Below are positions 1-10,883 of a stretch of 64,000 bases of DNA, piece after piece. Under the pieces are notes generated by a model. That model was not told the origin of the DNA and searched no databases. It worked only from the letters and a program-made list of their open reading frames with translations. The DNA is from Malania oleifera (lineage: Eukaryota; Streptophyta; Magnoliopsida; Santalales; Ximeniaceae), in contig NC_080423.1 of the NCBI RefSeq assembly GCF_029873635.1, positions 99,010,397 to 99,074,396 of the forward strand, in the 5' to 3' direction. The position numbers and the translations under genes are program-made. Numbering within the stretch: the stretch's first letter is position 1; every line of letters begins with the position of its first letter.

Positions 1-3000
1 ACATTCTAATGCCAATATAGTCAATGATGATGGAAGTGAGTTAGATTTTTCTCTTGTTGGAACATCTTCGTCACATTATTTTGGTGAGTGGATTTTGGAT
101 TCTGGTTGTTCCTATCACATGTGTCCCAATAGGGAATGGTTTTGTAATTTTGAAGAATTAGATGATGAGGTTGTTTTTATGGGAAATGATAATACTTGTA
201 AAACAACTGGAATAGGATCAATACAGTTGAAATGTCAAGATGGAACTATTAAGACCTTGACTGATGTTAGGTATGTTCCAAGCCTAAAGAAGAATCTGAT
301 TTCATTGGGTGCCTTAGAATCTAAAGGGTTCACTATCACTTTAAAAGATGGAACCTTAAAGATTAAATCAGGTGCGCTGGTGGTGATGAAAGGAATAAGG
401 AAAAATAACTTGTATTATTTACAAGGTAGTACAGTTAGTGGCTCAGCAGCTATTGTTTCTAAGAAAGATGCAGGTTTAGATACAACCAAGTTATAACATA
501 TGCGATTAGCACATGCAGGAGAAAAATCTTTACAACAATTAGCTAAACAAGGTTTGTTAAAAGGTGCAAAGGTGTGCAAACTTGAATTTTGTGAACATTG
601 CATTCTCGGAAAACAAACTAGAGTGAAATTTAGCACAACAATCCACCAGACTGAAGGTATTTTAAACTACATCCATACAGATGTATGGGGGCCCACAAGA
701 ACAATTTCGCTGGGTGGTATGCATTATTTTGTCACTTTTGTTGATAATTTTTCTAGAAGAGTTTGGGTGTATTCTATGAAGCATAAAAATGAAGTGTGTG
801 ATATTTTCCTTAAGTGGAAAAAATTAGTTGAAACTCAAACTAGCAAAAAGATTAAACGGCTCAGATTAGATAATGGTGGTGAATACATGAGTGACCTGTT
901 TATGAAGATATGTCAGGATGAAGGTATTGCTCGACACTTTACAGTTCGAAATACACCACAGCAAAATGGGGTGGCAGAGCGCATGAATCGGACTTTGCTG
1001 GAGAAAGTTCGATGTATGTTGTCTAATGTTGGGTTAGACAAAAGGTTTTGGGCTGAGGCTGTAAGATATGCGTGTCATCTCATCAATCGTCTACCATCAT
1101 CTGCAATAGGGGGAAAAACACCCTATGAGGTATGGTCTGGAAAGCCTGCTAGTGATTATGATTCTTTACATGTATTTGGTACTATGGCTTATTATCATGT
1201 TAAAGAATCTAAGTTGGACCCAAGAGCCAAGAAAGCAATATTCTTGGGGATAAGTGCAGGAGTCAAAGGATACCGTCTTTGGTGTCTAGAGACGAAAAAA
1301 ATGATTTTAAGTAGAGATGTAACTTTTGATGAACTTGCGATGATGAAGAAAACAGTACGCAAGGAGTCACGAGTTGAAGAGAAGACCATTGGTACTCAAC
1401 AACAGGTGGAGGTTGAGACAATTTTGGGAAACCCAATGAGAAATGAGACTACACAAGGTAACTCTCTAATTACGGTGGGGAATAGTATACAAGAAGAGGA
1501 GATTTCAATTCGAGAATCTTCACAGCAATAAGAATCAATTGTTTCTCAAAGGCCAAGATGAGAAATTCAAAAACTTGCTCGGTATACTGATATGGTGGCC
1601 TATGCACTTCCAGTTGTGGATGATAATGTTCCTTACACTTTCAAAGTAGCAATGAAGAACTCTGAATCAGACAAGTGGAAAAAAGCAATGGATGAAGAAA
1701 TGCAGTCTCTTTATCAGAATCAGACTTGGGAGCTAGCCCAACTGCCTAAGGGTAAGAAAGCAATTGGTTGTAAATGGGTTTTTGTAAAGAAAGAAGGATT
1801 TCCCGATGCAAATAATGTTCGCTTCAAAGCTAAATTGGTAGCTAAGGGCTACGCACAGAAGGAAGGCATTGATTATAATGACGTATTTTCTCCAGTTGTT
1901 AAACATTCTTCCATTCGAATTTTGTTGGCTTTGGTAGCACAATTTGATCTTGAACTAGTTCAACTCGATGTAAAAACTGCATTTTTACATGGTGATTTGG
2001 AAGAGGAAATCTATATGACTCAGCCAGATGGATTTCAGGTTGCTGGAAAAGAAAATTGGGTATGTAAACTGGGTAAATCGTTGTATGGTTTAAAACAGTC
2101 TCCAAGACAGTGGTACAGACGATTTCATCAGTTTATGATGGGTCAGAAGTACATCAGAAATAAACATGATCATTGTGTTTATTTTCGCAGACTACAGAAT
2201 GGATCTTTTATATATTTACTCTTGTATGTTAATGATATGTTGATAGCTTCAAAGAATAGGGAAGAAATCAATAAGTTGAAAAGTCAGTTAAATCAAGAGT
2301 TTGAGATAAAAGATCTTGGTGAAGCAAAGAAGATACTTGGCATGGAGATTCGCAGAGACAGAATGAGAGTAAGAGTTAGTTTGTCTCAGAAACAGTATTT
2401 GAAGAAGGTAGTACAGAGTTTTGGCATGTCTGAGCAGTCAAAACCAGTAAGCACTCATCTTGCTCCTCATTTCAAACTTAGTGCTGCTTTATCTCCTAAA
2501 TCAGATGAGGAACGTAAGTATATGTCACAGGTTCCTTATGCAAGTGTTGTTGGTAGTCTGATGTAAAGGACATTGGCAAGCTGTGAAATGGATTTTGAGA
2601 TATATTATGAATACGATTGATATTAGTATAGTATTTGAGAAAAATAATACTATTGAACAACGTGTTGTTGGATATGTGGATTCGGATTTTGCAGATGATT
2701 TGGATAAACGTCGATCAACGACTGGATATATTTTCACATTTGCTAATGGTCCAGTGAGTTGGAGGTCTACCTTACAATCTACCATTGCCTTGTCTACAAC
2801 AGAAGCAGAGTACATGGCAGCTTCAGAGGCTGTTAAGGAAGCTATTTGGTTGCAGGGTTTACTTGAAAATTTGGGAGTTGTACAGAAGCACATTGTTGTG
2901 TTATGTGATAGTCAAAGTGCTATTCATTTGGCAAAGACCCAAGTCTACCATGCACGAACGAAGCATATCGACGTTCGGTTTCATTTTATGCGGGATATTA

Positions 3001-3470
3001 TTGATGGATGCAAGATACTTCTTCAGAAGATTGCAACAACTGAAAATCCCGCAGATATGTTGACCAAGATTGTGACAACAATCAAGTTCAAACATTGTTT
3101 GGACTTAATCAATATCCTACAAATCTGAGTATTTTTGGAAGGCGCCGATGATGTGAAACTCCAGAAAATGTTGGTGACTGAAAATTTTGTTGAATTTATC
3201 GTCGAGGTGGAGATTTGTTGTTTTTTTGTCCCACATTGGTAGAATACTTCCACCTTAGTATAAAAGGTGGTTTTGAATTTTTTATATTATTTGTTCCACA
3301 TTGGAGAGAAGTGTTTTTTAAACTTGAGGTTGAAGCTATATAAAGAGCTCAACTCTTCATTTGTAAAACACACCTCCAAGTTGTACTTTGTCAAGAAGTA
3401 GTGGATTGATCATCGGTGACCGAGGACTGGGGTGCCCGGCACAATAATATTTACGAGTTTTTTATAGGAA
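1..3470 (+). mobile_element. Ty1/copia LTR retrotransposon, 3' part, broken
   Basis: The pol region reads left to right in family order. Retropepsin comes first (WILDSGCSYHMC, about 90-200), then the GAG-pre-integrase zinc segment (H..C..C, about 500-640). The integrase core follows (HTDVWGP, DNGGEY, about 650-1300), then reverse transcriptase (AKLVAKGYAQ, VKTAFLHGDL, LYGLKQSPRQWY, about 1680-2500). RNase H is last (STTEAEYMA, HARTKHIDVR, about 2640-3060). The order PR-INT-RT-RH identifies Ty1/copia. The 5' LTR and gag lie left of the window. The coding part is broken, with roughly three breaks. Its age cannot be estimated because only one LTR is visible. Confidence 0.93.
3216..3470 (+). repeat. 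3' LTR of the copia element with polypurine tract
   Basis: A purine tract (GAGGTGGAGATT, 3204-3215) directly precedes TGTTG at 3216, the normal LTR start. Inside are a TATA-like TATAAAAGG (about 3260) and a second, TATATAAAGAG (about 3340). The right end is uncertain (about 3440-3500) because the partner LTR is outside the window. Confidence 0.7.
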
Positions 3471-5087
3471 TGTTTGAAAAATAAAAGTGCCTAGTTATAT
3501 GATTTCCTTTTTTCAAAATTTTAATAGGCAGTTATAGAGATATTTCTTAGAATATTTATAAATAATTATAGGAATATTTTCAAATATACATGAGTAGTTA
3601 AAGATACTTATTTGAAATTTCTGTGGATAATTATAGGGACATTTTGGGGATATTAAAATCAATCAAAGAAAAGGAAAATCTCTTTCTTGTTAAAGTTAGA
3701 TATACAGTATTGACTCACAACCTAATAGTTTAAACTTTTAAGTAAAATGATAATCTAATATAGTATTAAAACCAGTTTTCAGGAGATTCGTGGATTCAAG
3801 TCTTGTTGCTTGCATTTATTCTGTGGTGTTTAAAAAAAATTATTATATTCCTTATAATGGATGTTATTTATCCCGCATTTATCCATCCACGTATAGGTAA
3901 AGTGCTAATCTAACATTTTTAATAGGAGAGATTGATACCATATATGTATTATGTATAGAATGACGTTGCATGTGCATTTATATTTATATTTTTACAAAAA
4001 GTTTACCTTTTCTCTTTTATGTCTAGTTAGGTTTTAATATACTTTTGCCTGATGTTTGTATTGAGATTTGTTCTAAATTGCTATTTGCTATCAAAATCTT
4101 TATAATTAATATTTTTTTTTTCCATAATATGATTTTTTTTTTAAATTTCAAATACATTAATTATTGGGAGTACTTCTAGTTCTGTAATTTTGTTTCTAAA
4201 ATTTATTTTTCAAAAGTTATATTATCTATCTAAATGGTTTTAGAAACGACACAAAATAATCTTTTAAGTTGTCAAAAGTTTTATTTATTTTATTTTTTGT
4301 AATTATTTTTTAATTCAATTACAAAAATAATAGCTTATTTTTCACTTTCTAATATTTGTATTATAAAGCTAGAAAGTAAAAGATTTGTTTAATTGCAAAA
4401 AATAAGTTTCATTTTTCATTTTTAGAATTCTAAATAATTACAAAATCACATCTTATTTTCAAATTTTCAAAAATTATAGAAGACAAAACAATAAAAGATG
4501 TTTTTTTTTTTTAACATTCCTAAACTAATTTAGAAATTTGAAAAACACAATGCACTTTTGTTTAAAAATTTTTATCACAAGTGAACAGTGCCAAAAGGCT
4601 ATATATTTTTTTATAATTTTGTGAAAAACAAAAATTGTTTTATACAACTAAACTAGACGTGAACTTTTCTATGACTTTCGCTATTTAAGCGAGCTTTCTA
4701 TACATAAGATCCTTAAGTGTTTTTAAATATTCGCAAAAGATACTTCGAATGACATATAATTACAATAATTTGAAGTAAATGTTTTCAAATTACTAGTTCA
4801 ACTTAAGGAAATCTCAAAATTTGTGTTATCTCATCAAATACAACAAAAATTATTATGGAGAAAAGAATCTTAATTTAATAACAAAAAAATTGGGGTTCAA
4901 GAATTGACTAAACTACAATTTAATTGGCTAAATTGTAGTTTAAAATATATAATCTATAGTTTTTATATTTTAAATAAACTTTATTGTTAGAAAATATATA
5001 AAACTTTATAATTTTTTTGTACATTGTTTTTTCAAAAAAAAAAAAATCAGTTGTTTTATACCTCTTTTATATCTCTTAATTTTTAAT

Positions 5088-5151
<64 letters not shown>

Positions 5152-5388
5152 TTGTGCAAACATACACATGAATGAGGTCAAAATAGAAAATTTCCTTTCC
5201 TACAAGTCGTGCTAACCTTGGACTGAAGGGGCAAGAGAAATCATCCCTGTTAACATACTCTCAAATTCAAAGATATTATACCCATAGTAAAATAAAAGTT
5301 TATAAAATTATCCTTTTCAACAAAAAAAAGCATAAAAATAAAATTATCATATATTATGTACAAAATGCATTCTCAAAAGTTTACCTAC
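3471..5388. other. AT-rich 3' flank of LRR gene 1, duplicated at 55930-58091
   Basis: No gene is supported. From about 3965 to 5388 the sequence matches 55930-58091, the 3' flank of gene 3, in the same order and strand. This shows that the two receptor genes were duplicated together with about 1.4 kb of downstream DNA. The gene 3 flank holds about 700 bp (roughly 56040-56755) that is absent here. Confidence 0.75.
5091..5149. repeat. (AT)n microsatellite
   Basis: A pure TA dinucleotide run of about 59 bp lies in the duplicated 3' flank. The gene 3 flank has only a few TA units at the same place, so the array expanded after duplication or shrank there. Confidence 0.95.
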
Positions 5389-5774
5389 TTAGATATTTGT
5401 CGCCAAGATGTCATCCAGTGCAAGTGTGGAGAATGACTTCGGCAGAGGTGGCTTTTTAACTGATAATTTTTGTGATACTTGTCGCATTGTTGGTCGAATT
5501 TGAGGATTAGAGTACAAGCATGCAAATGCTAGCTTCACAATCCAGACCGCTTCATTTGCAAGTTTCTTTGTAGGAGGTGATAGACGTTGGTCTTCCACAT
5601 CTTTCAATAGTACATGGTGAGTGGATAATGATGATGATGTTGATGGTAATGACGAGGAGAATGGTAGAGATGAGATGAGATCACCTGGATGCCTTCCCAT
5701 AATTACTTCCATTGACACTACTCCAAAGCTATAAACATCACACTTCTCCGTCACTTTCATCGTATAGGAAAGCT
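5389..5774 (-). pseudogene. Gene 1 exon 2: kinase C-lobe end
   Basis: The exon encodes the end of the kinase after the APE glutamate: [29 protein letters not shown], a serine-rich insert, then [12 protein letters not shown] and a natural stop. It opens after a TGCAG acceptor at the same place as in gene 3, and the phase (one base from exon 1) is preserved. On its own the exon is open and differs from the gene 3 copy at only a few residues. Confidence 0.85.
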
Positions 5775-6639
5775 CTGCATGCAAAAGATGCTTTTATTTA
5801 GTTAATTATAGTTTCTTACATTTGCTCTTGAAAGTTGTTATCATTCACTATTATTGTTGTATAAAGAGACCAAGTTTTGAATAACATTCTGACTAAAACA
5901 GATTTTCGCATCATGTCTATTAGTCTTTTAATCACAATTGTAACACAATTAATATTTGTTATAAAAGAAAATACGAATTGTATCCTTTTTGGGTACAATT
6001 TAAGTTAGAAAATTCAAATTGTATCTATTAGAATTCCAATGTTGAGATGTTAGTCACAACTCCTAATAATGAGTTTCGAGATATATAAGTTAAGGGAAAT
6101 TGCAAGTTAATTATTGAAAATACATTTAATAAAATAAGATCCTTTACTTGGATGTGCATTAAATAAGATCCTTTATTGGGATCTCGTTGCACGCCCTTGT
6201 ATTGATTTTTTAAAATAGAGACCAAAGGTTATTTAGCATAAAGAAACGAATAGATTTAACATTATCATAAACTAGTTGTATAAAACACATTTAAGTTTAT
6301 CATAGCTTAACAAGAAAAATTTTTTTTCAAGGCTAATGATCATAGCTTAAAAGTTTAAGAATATTTTAAAATATACCATTTTCAAATACTCAAATATGGG
6401 AACTAATTATGAATTTCAATATCAAGGGACAGACGTTTAAGAAAATTTTTTTTTAAAGTTCTATAGCTTTTTATATTTTCATTGTAGCAAAACACAAAAG
6501 AAAAAAATTATAATCTCTTCATTATTTTTTTTAACAAAAAAAAAGATTTATTCTCTACTTTTTTTTTTTTTGTATATAATTCTTATTATTTTGCATTGAA
6601 ACTTAGAAAGGCAAGTGAAGACAAAGAATAAATAATTAC
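5775..6639 (-). other. Intron of gene 1
   Basis: The donor is CCAG|GTAATT at 6640/6639 and the acceptor is GCATGCAG|AG at 5775/5774. Length (865 bp) and sequence match the 849-bp intron of gene 3 along most of their extent. The open frames inside it (for example 6028-6225) are intronic noise. Confidence 0.8.
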
Positions 6640-8078
6640 CTGGAGTTGTGTATCCAATTGTCCCAGCCAATGAACTCCAATTGGAGGAATCATGCTTGCC
6701 TAGCAGTCCCAAAATCAGACACATGAGCTTCGTACTCCAAATCCAACAAAACATTGTTACTGGATATGTCACGATGAATTATGGGGGGTGAACAATCATG
6801 GTGCAAGTAGGACAAAGCATTTGCAATTCCTCTCACCACATTTACCCTCCTACTCCAGTTCAACTCCATTGTTTGTTCTCGATTACCATTGCTTAGCATC
6901 TTCCCCAAGCTTCCTCTCTCTATAAACTGGTAAACAAGAAGGGATTGCTCTACATGTGAGCAAAACCCACAAAGCTTCACAATGTTTCGATGGCTTATTT
7001 CCGTCAATGCTCGAACCTCACTTTCGAAAGCTTTTGAATTGTCCATGGACTCGTCATCTTGTAAAGGATGAAGTTTCTTCACGGCAACAACTTGGCTAGT
7101 GCTAGGCAACTTCGCTTTGTAAACAACTCCATATCCTCCTACTCCGATGCAATACTTAGAATTAAATCCCTCTATGGCTTCGACTATTTGTTTGTAAACC
7201 ATCATCCCGTCATACTTCCAAACTGCAAAAATATTTTCATTTTGCATTTCCCTTGGTTGGTTATCCATTTTTTTTTTTCTCTAGAACCAAGGAGAAAAAA
7301 AACTCCAACTATAATGAGTATGAAAAATACTATTGCCATGATGGAGACTACAGTCAAGATCATGATTTTGTTTCCCTTTTTTTCATGAGAAATGTGACTC
7401 GTCGTAGAGGGACAAGCTTCCAAACCTAGGACACTGCCACATAAGCTTGTGTTTCTATAGGAATCAATTTGAGCAATTTGAAAGGGCTTGGTCGTAGGAT
7501 TAGGGCCCTCTAAGTGCTTATTGTAGGATATGTCGACAGATGTCAAAGCAATGAGATTATCAAAGGTGGATGGAATTGAACCAGAGAATCCATTGTGGGA
7601 GAGATTCAATGTTTCCAACATATTCAATTCGCCAACCTGTTGTGGTATCTTTCCAACCAACAAATTCATGCTTAGATCGAGAAATTGTGAAAATTTTAAC
7701 TTTCCAATTTGAAATGGCAGAGTTCCTTCAAATCTGTTATTAGACATATTCAACATCCACAATCTTGGATACTCCCCTATTTCTTTTTGAATTAAGCCAC
7801 TTAGATTATTTGATGCCATGCTAAGACGTTCTAGACTTGAAAGCATTAGAATTTCTAATGGAATAGTGTCTAAAAGCTTGTTGTTGTCTAGCCAAAGGTC
7901 TGACATTGATGTCAATCTCCCAAGTTCCTTTGGGATCTTCCCAACAAGGTTATTTGAGGAGAGGTCAAGCACTTGTAGTTTTGTAGCTTCGCCAAGTTCA
8001 AGAGGAATCTCACCTGATATTTTATTGGAGAGTTTTAGGGCCGTCATTTGATAGCATTGGCCCCACTTATAAGAAAGC
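6640..8078 (-). pseudogene. Gene 1 exon 1, 3' piece: last LRRs, membrane segment, kinase N-lobe
   Basis: The piece resumes at LSYKWGQCYQMTALKLS, exactly where the 5' piece stops at NKFYGE. It carries the last eight or so LRRs, a hydrophobic membrane span (about 7290-7350), the glycine loop [10 protein letters not shown], the VAVKK lysine, [10 protein letters not shown] and SDFGTA. One codon is missing in an LRR compared with gene 3. Two frameshifts, after the membrane segment and in the activation segment, end the open frame. Confidence 0.87.
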
Positions 8079-8124
8079 TGTAGACACCCTATTTTTGTCC
8101 TAGTCAAACAGAATAAGGGGTTCC

Positions 8125-8288
8125 CTCTTATTATTTTCATTATTATTATTATTACTTTACTATTATTATTTTTGATATATTATTATAGTTATTATTGTTA
8201 TTATTATTATCTTTAACTGTAAATATAATTATTATTATTATTACTATTTTACTATTATCATTTTAATTATTATTCTTATTATTACCAC

Positions 8289-8331
<43 letters not shown>

Positions 8332-8489
8332 GTCATTATTATTTTTAGTATTTATTGTTATTATTATTATTTTATTATTGTTACTTTATTATTACTATTT
8401 TCATTATTTTAATCATTCTTATTATTACCTTACTATAATTATTTTTGCTATTTCCATCTTTATTAGTATTATCATTATTTTCAAACCTG

Positions 8490-8525
<36 letters not shown>

Positions 8526-8575
8526 ATATTATTATTATAATTATTATTATCATATTAGTATTATTATTATTTCCA
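8125..8575. repeat. Imperfect (ATT)n microsatellite
   Basis: About 450 bp are dominated by TTA/ATT triplets with scattered interruptions. A second, shorter ATT tract lies at about 10305-10410 in the same insertion. The open frames called here are repeat-driven (runs of Y or I). Confidence 0.95.
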
Positions 8576-8676
8576 TATATTTTATTACCATAAAGGTATA
8601 GAAAAGAATACAAAAAATGAAAAAAAGAAAAGAAAAGGAGGAGCAGAGGCTAGGGTTTTCCAATATTTTATAAAGA

Positions 8677-8694
8677 GGGGGGGGGGGGGGGGGG
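8677..8694 (+). repeat. Run of 18 G
   Basis: An uninterrupted G homopolymer follows TATAAAGAG. A similar 17-G run lies at 12604-12620 at the start of gene 1. Such runs are often mis-sized in assemblies. Confidence 0.95.
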
Positions 8695-9276
8695 CGGCGC
8701 TCGCATTTGAAGGGGCGCTGCACACACAGCACAGATAGAGGGGGGCAACTTCTTCTTCTTCTTCTTTTTCTTCCTCTTCTTCTTCTACCATCTCGCTCTC
8801 GTCTCTCCAAAATCAGTCCCTGACCCGAACGACCATCCAATCCGCCGCTGCTTCAAACCAACCACACCACGGCAGCCCCTCGTCTCCAACCATCACCTGC
8901 AACCAGCAGCCGCCGACAAACACCACGAGCCCCTACCTGCTGCCGTCACTGCTGGAGACCCGTGAACCACCCGTGACCAACCTTCAATACATCCACGGCA
9001 CCAGAAATCCGAGGACATCTCCACCCTCTGTTCCGGCCACCTTCTTTGCTGCAACTCTGGCAAACTCCCTCAGAACCCAACGAGCACAGCAGACTATCAC
9101 AGCCCAGCCCTGACCTCCAGCTTCTCTGTAGACCACCTTCTCTCTCAAAGACCAGAAGATGAGTCCAGCCATCGTCTTCGGCGTCCCTCCGTCACGCCCA
9201 CAGCCACAATCCCTGACAGTAAGCTCTCTTTGCACACCAACACACTCACACCATACACACACACACTGAACATGCA

Positions 9277-9321
<45 letters not shown>

Positions 9322-10378
9322 GTATGTATATTTCTTTTGGTTTTATTTATTTATTAATTTATATTTATTTATTTATTTTTTGCAGGATTTTTTTTTTCTT
9401 CTTTCATAATAATGTATATTCAAGTTTACATCTAACCTCAATTTTTTATTTATTGCAGGATTTTTTTTTTCTTGTTTTCTTTTATATGTTGACCGTATTG
9501 TTATTATCATTCTAATATTTAAGGTGTTTATATTTAATGTCTTGGTCAAACATTTGATTTTTAAGGTTTGCACATTTATTAAACATCATGATATTACTTA
9601 CCATTGTAAATTTAGTTTTATTATTTATATTTTTGTCTTTATGTGAGTTTAAGTATTTTTTTTTTTCATTGTATATATAGGTTTTGGATTTATTGTCATT
9701 GTATTGGTTATATATTTAGGGTTTTTGATTTATTGCATTCACATCGTTAGGTTTGTCTAATTGTTATTACATTAATCATCTTTATTATTTATATTTAATT
9801 GGGGTCTTGGATCAATTATTGTTGAGTGTTGTTTATATATTTATATTATTATTGTTATTAATCGCATTGTATATTATTGCACATTAATGTTTAATTCATT
9901 GTCATACTTATTCTTGCATGTCCATATATTGATTTTCGAATCGGGTAGTTTTCAGGTTATATAGCTTACATGTTAATTACAGGATTAATTTATCTCTTTA
10001 ATTATTTCCATATTGTACATGTTTTCATTAATTATATGTTTAAATTAAAGCAGGTTTAGTATTATTAATATATGCTTATTATTACTAATAGTATTATTGC
10101 CATAATTATTATATATACATACATACACATATTTTTAGAGGTGGGCTAATATTGTATATCTTGGAACGTGGTATTATTATTACTATCCTTTTTGTGCAAG
10201 TATATATGTATATTAGCGTGTGTATAGTCACATATTATTATTTCCATATATTAGGGTACATGCCATTCATTATTATCATACGTATATATACATGTGTCGA
10301 GTTATTAATATTATTATTATTATTATTATTGTTGTTGTAGATCATTACTATTACTATCATTATTATTATTTTATGATA

Positions 10379-10416
<38 letters not shown>

Positions 10417-10509
10417 TTTTTTTCTTAAGTATTTTTGATTTTTTCATCCCTATGATTTTAATGCGGAGGTATGAGCCTTCGGGCTTCACGTACCTTTAGC
10501 TCTGAGGGA

Positions 10510-10543
<34 letters not shown>

Positions 10544-10650
10544 TACATTTATTTATTTATTTATTTTTCATGTGTATTTATAAATTTATAAAAGGAGTAA
10601 TTTAAAGACTTTTTAAATTAATTTAGGGATAATTCTAAATTAATTAGGTA
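8695..10650. other. Interior of the gene 1 insertion, no gene seen
   Basis: A GC-rich CT-biased stretch (8690-9240) is followed by TA and TATG runs (about 9279-9330). T-rich DNA with many ATT triplets then continues to 10650, including two copies of a TTGCAGGATTTTTTTTTTCTT-like string near 9382 and 9456. The short open frames here are low-complexity and none resembles a protein family. Confidence 0.5.
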
Positions 10651-10883
10651 CCGTTCGTAAGAACAGGCGCGTAAGGGGTGCTCGTACGTTTCCCTCGCGT
10701 AACCGCACTCCCGACCCCGGCTCTGGTAACGTAGGCACATTCTACCCCTAACGGGGTAGTAATCATGTGTTCTAACCACACTAAAAAGTTAGTAGCGACT
10801 CTGACATTCTCTATTTTTCCTTGAAATTTAAATTGATTTTTATTTCGCCGCCTGAGGCACATGCACTCCGGGACGTTGTGACA

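Larger units (their letters stand above)
8079..10883 (-). mobile_element. LTR-type insertion (solo LTR, probably Ty3/gypsy) inside gene 1
   Basis: The insertion is bounded by TGTAGACACCC on the left and ACGTTGTGACA on the right. Read on the minus strand it begins TGTCACAACGTCCC and ends GGTGTCTACA, a TG...CA layout. No pol domain lies inside. Near its right end (10650-10880) is a GC-richer block also found inverted at 13356-13660, which marks a shared LTR family. Contents are an ATT microsatellite, a run of 18 G, a GC-rich CT-biased stretch (8690-9240) and TA runs. No 5-bp target duplication is visible (flanks AAAGC and CTCAC). The sense strand is inferred from the relative at 34950-38063. 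No age estimate is possible. Confidence 0.65.

Noticed and set aside
8079-10883. Helitron, because no target duplication is visible
   Set aside because: The ends are TG...CA without a CTRR terminus or hairpin, and the insertion site is not an A|T dinucleotide.
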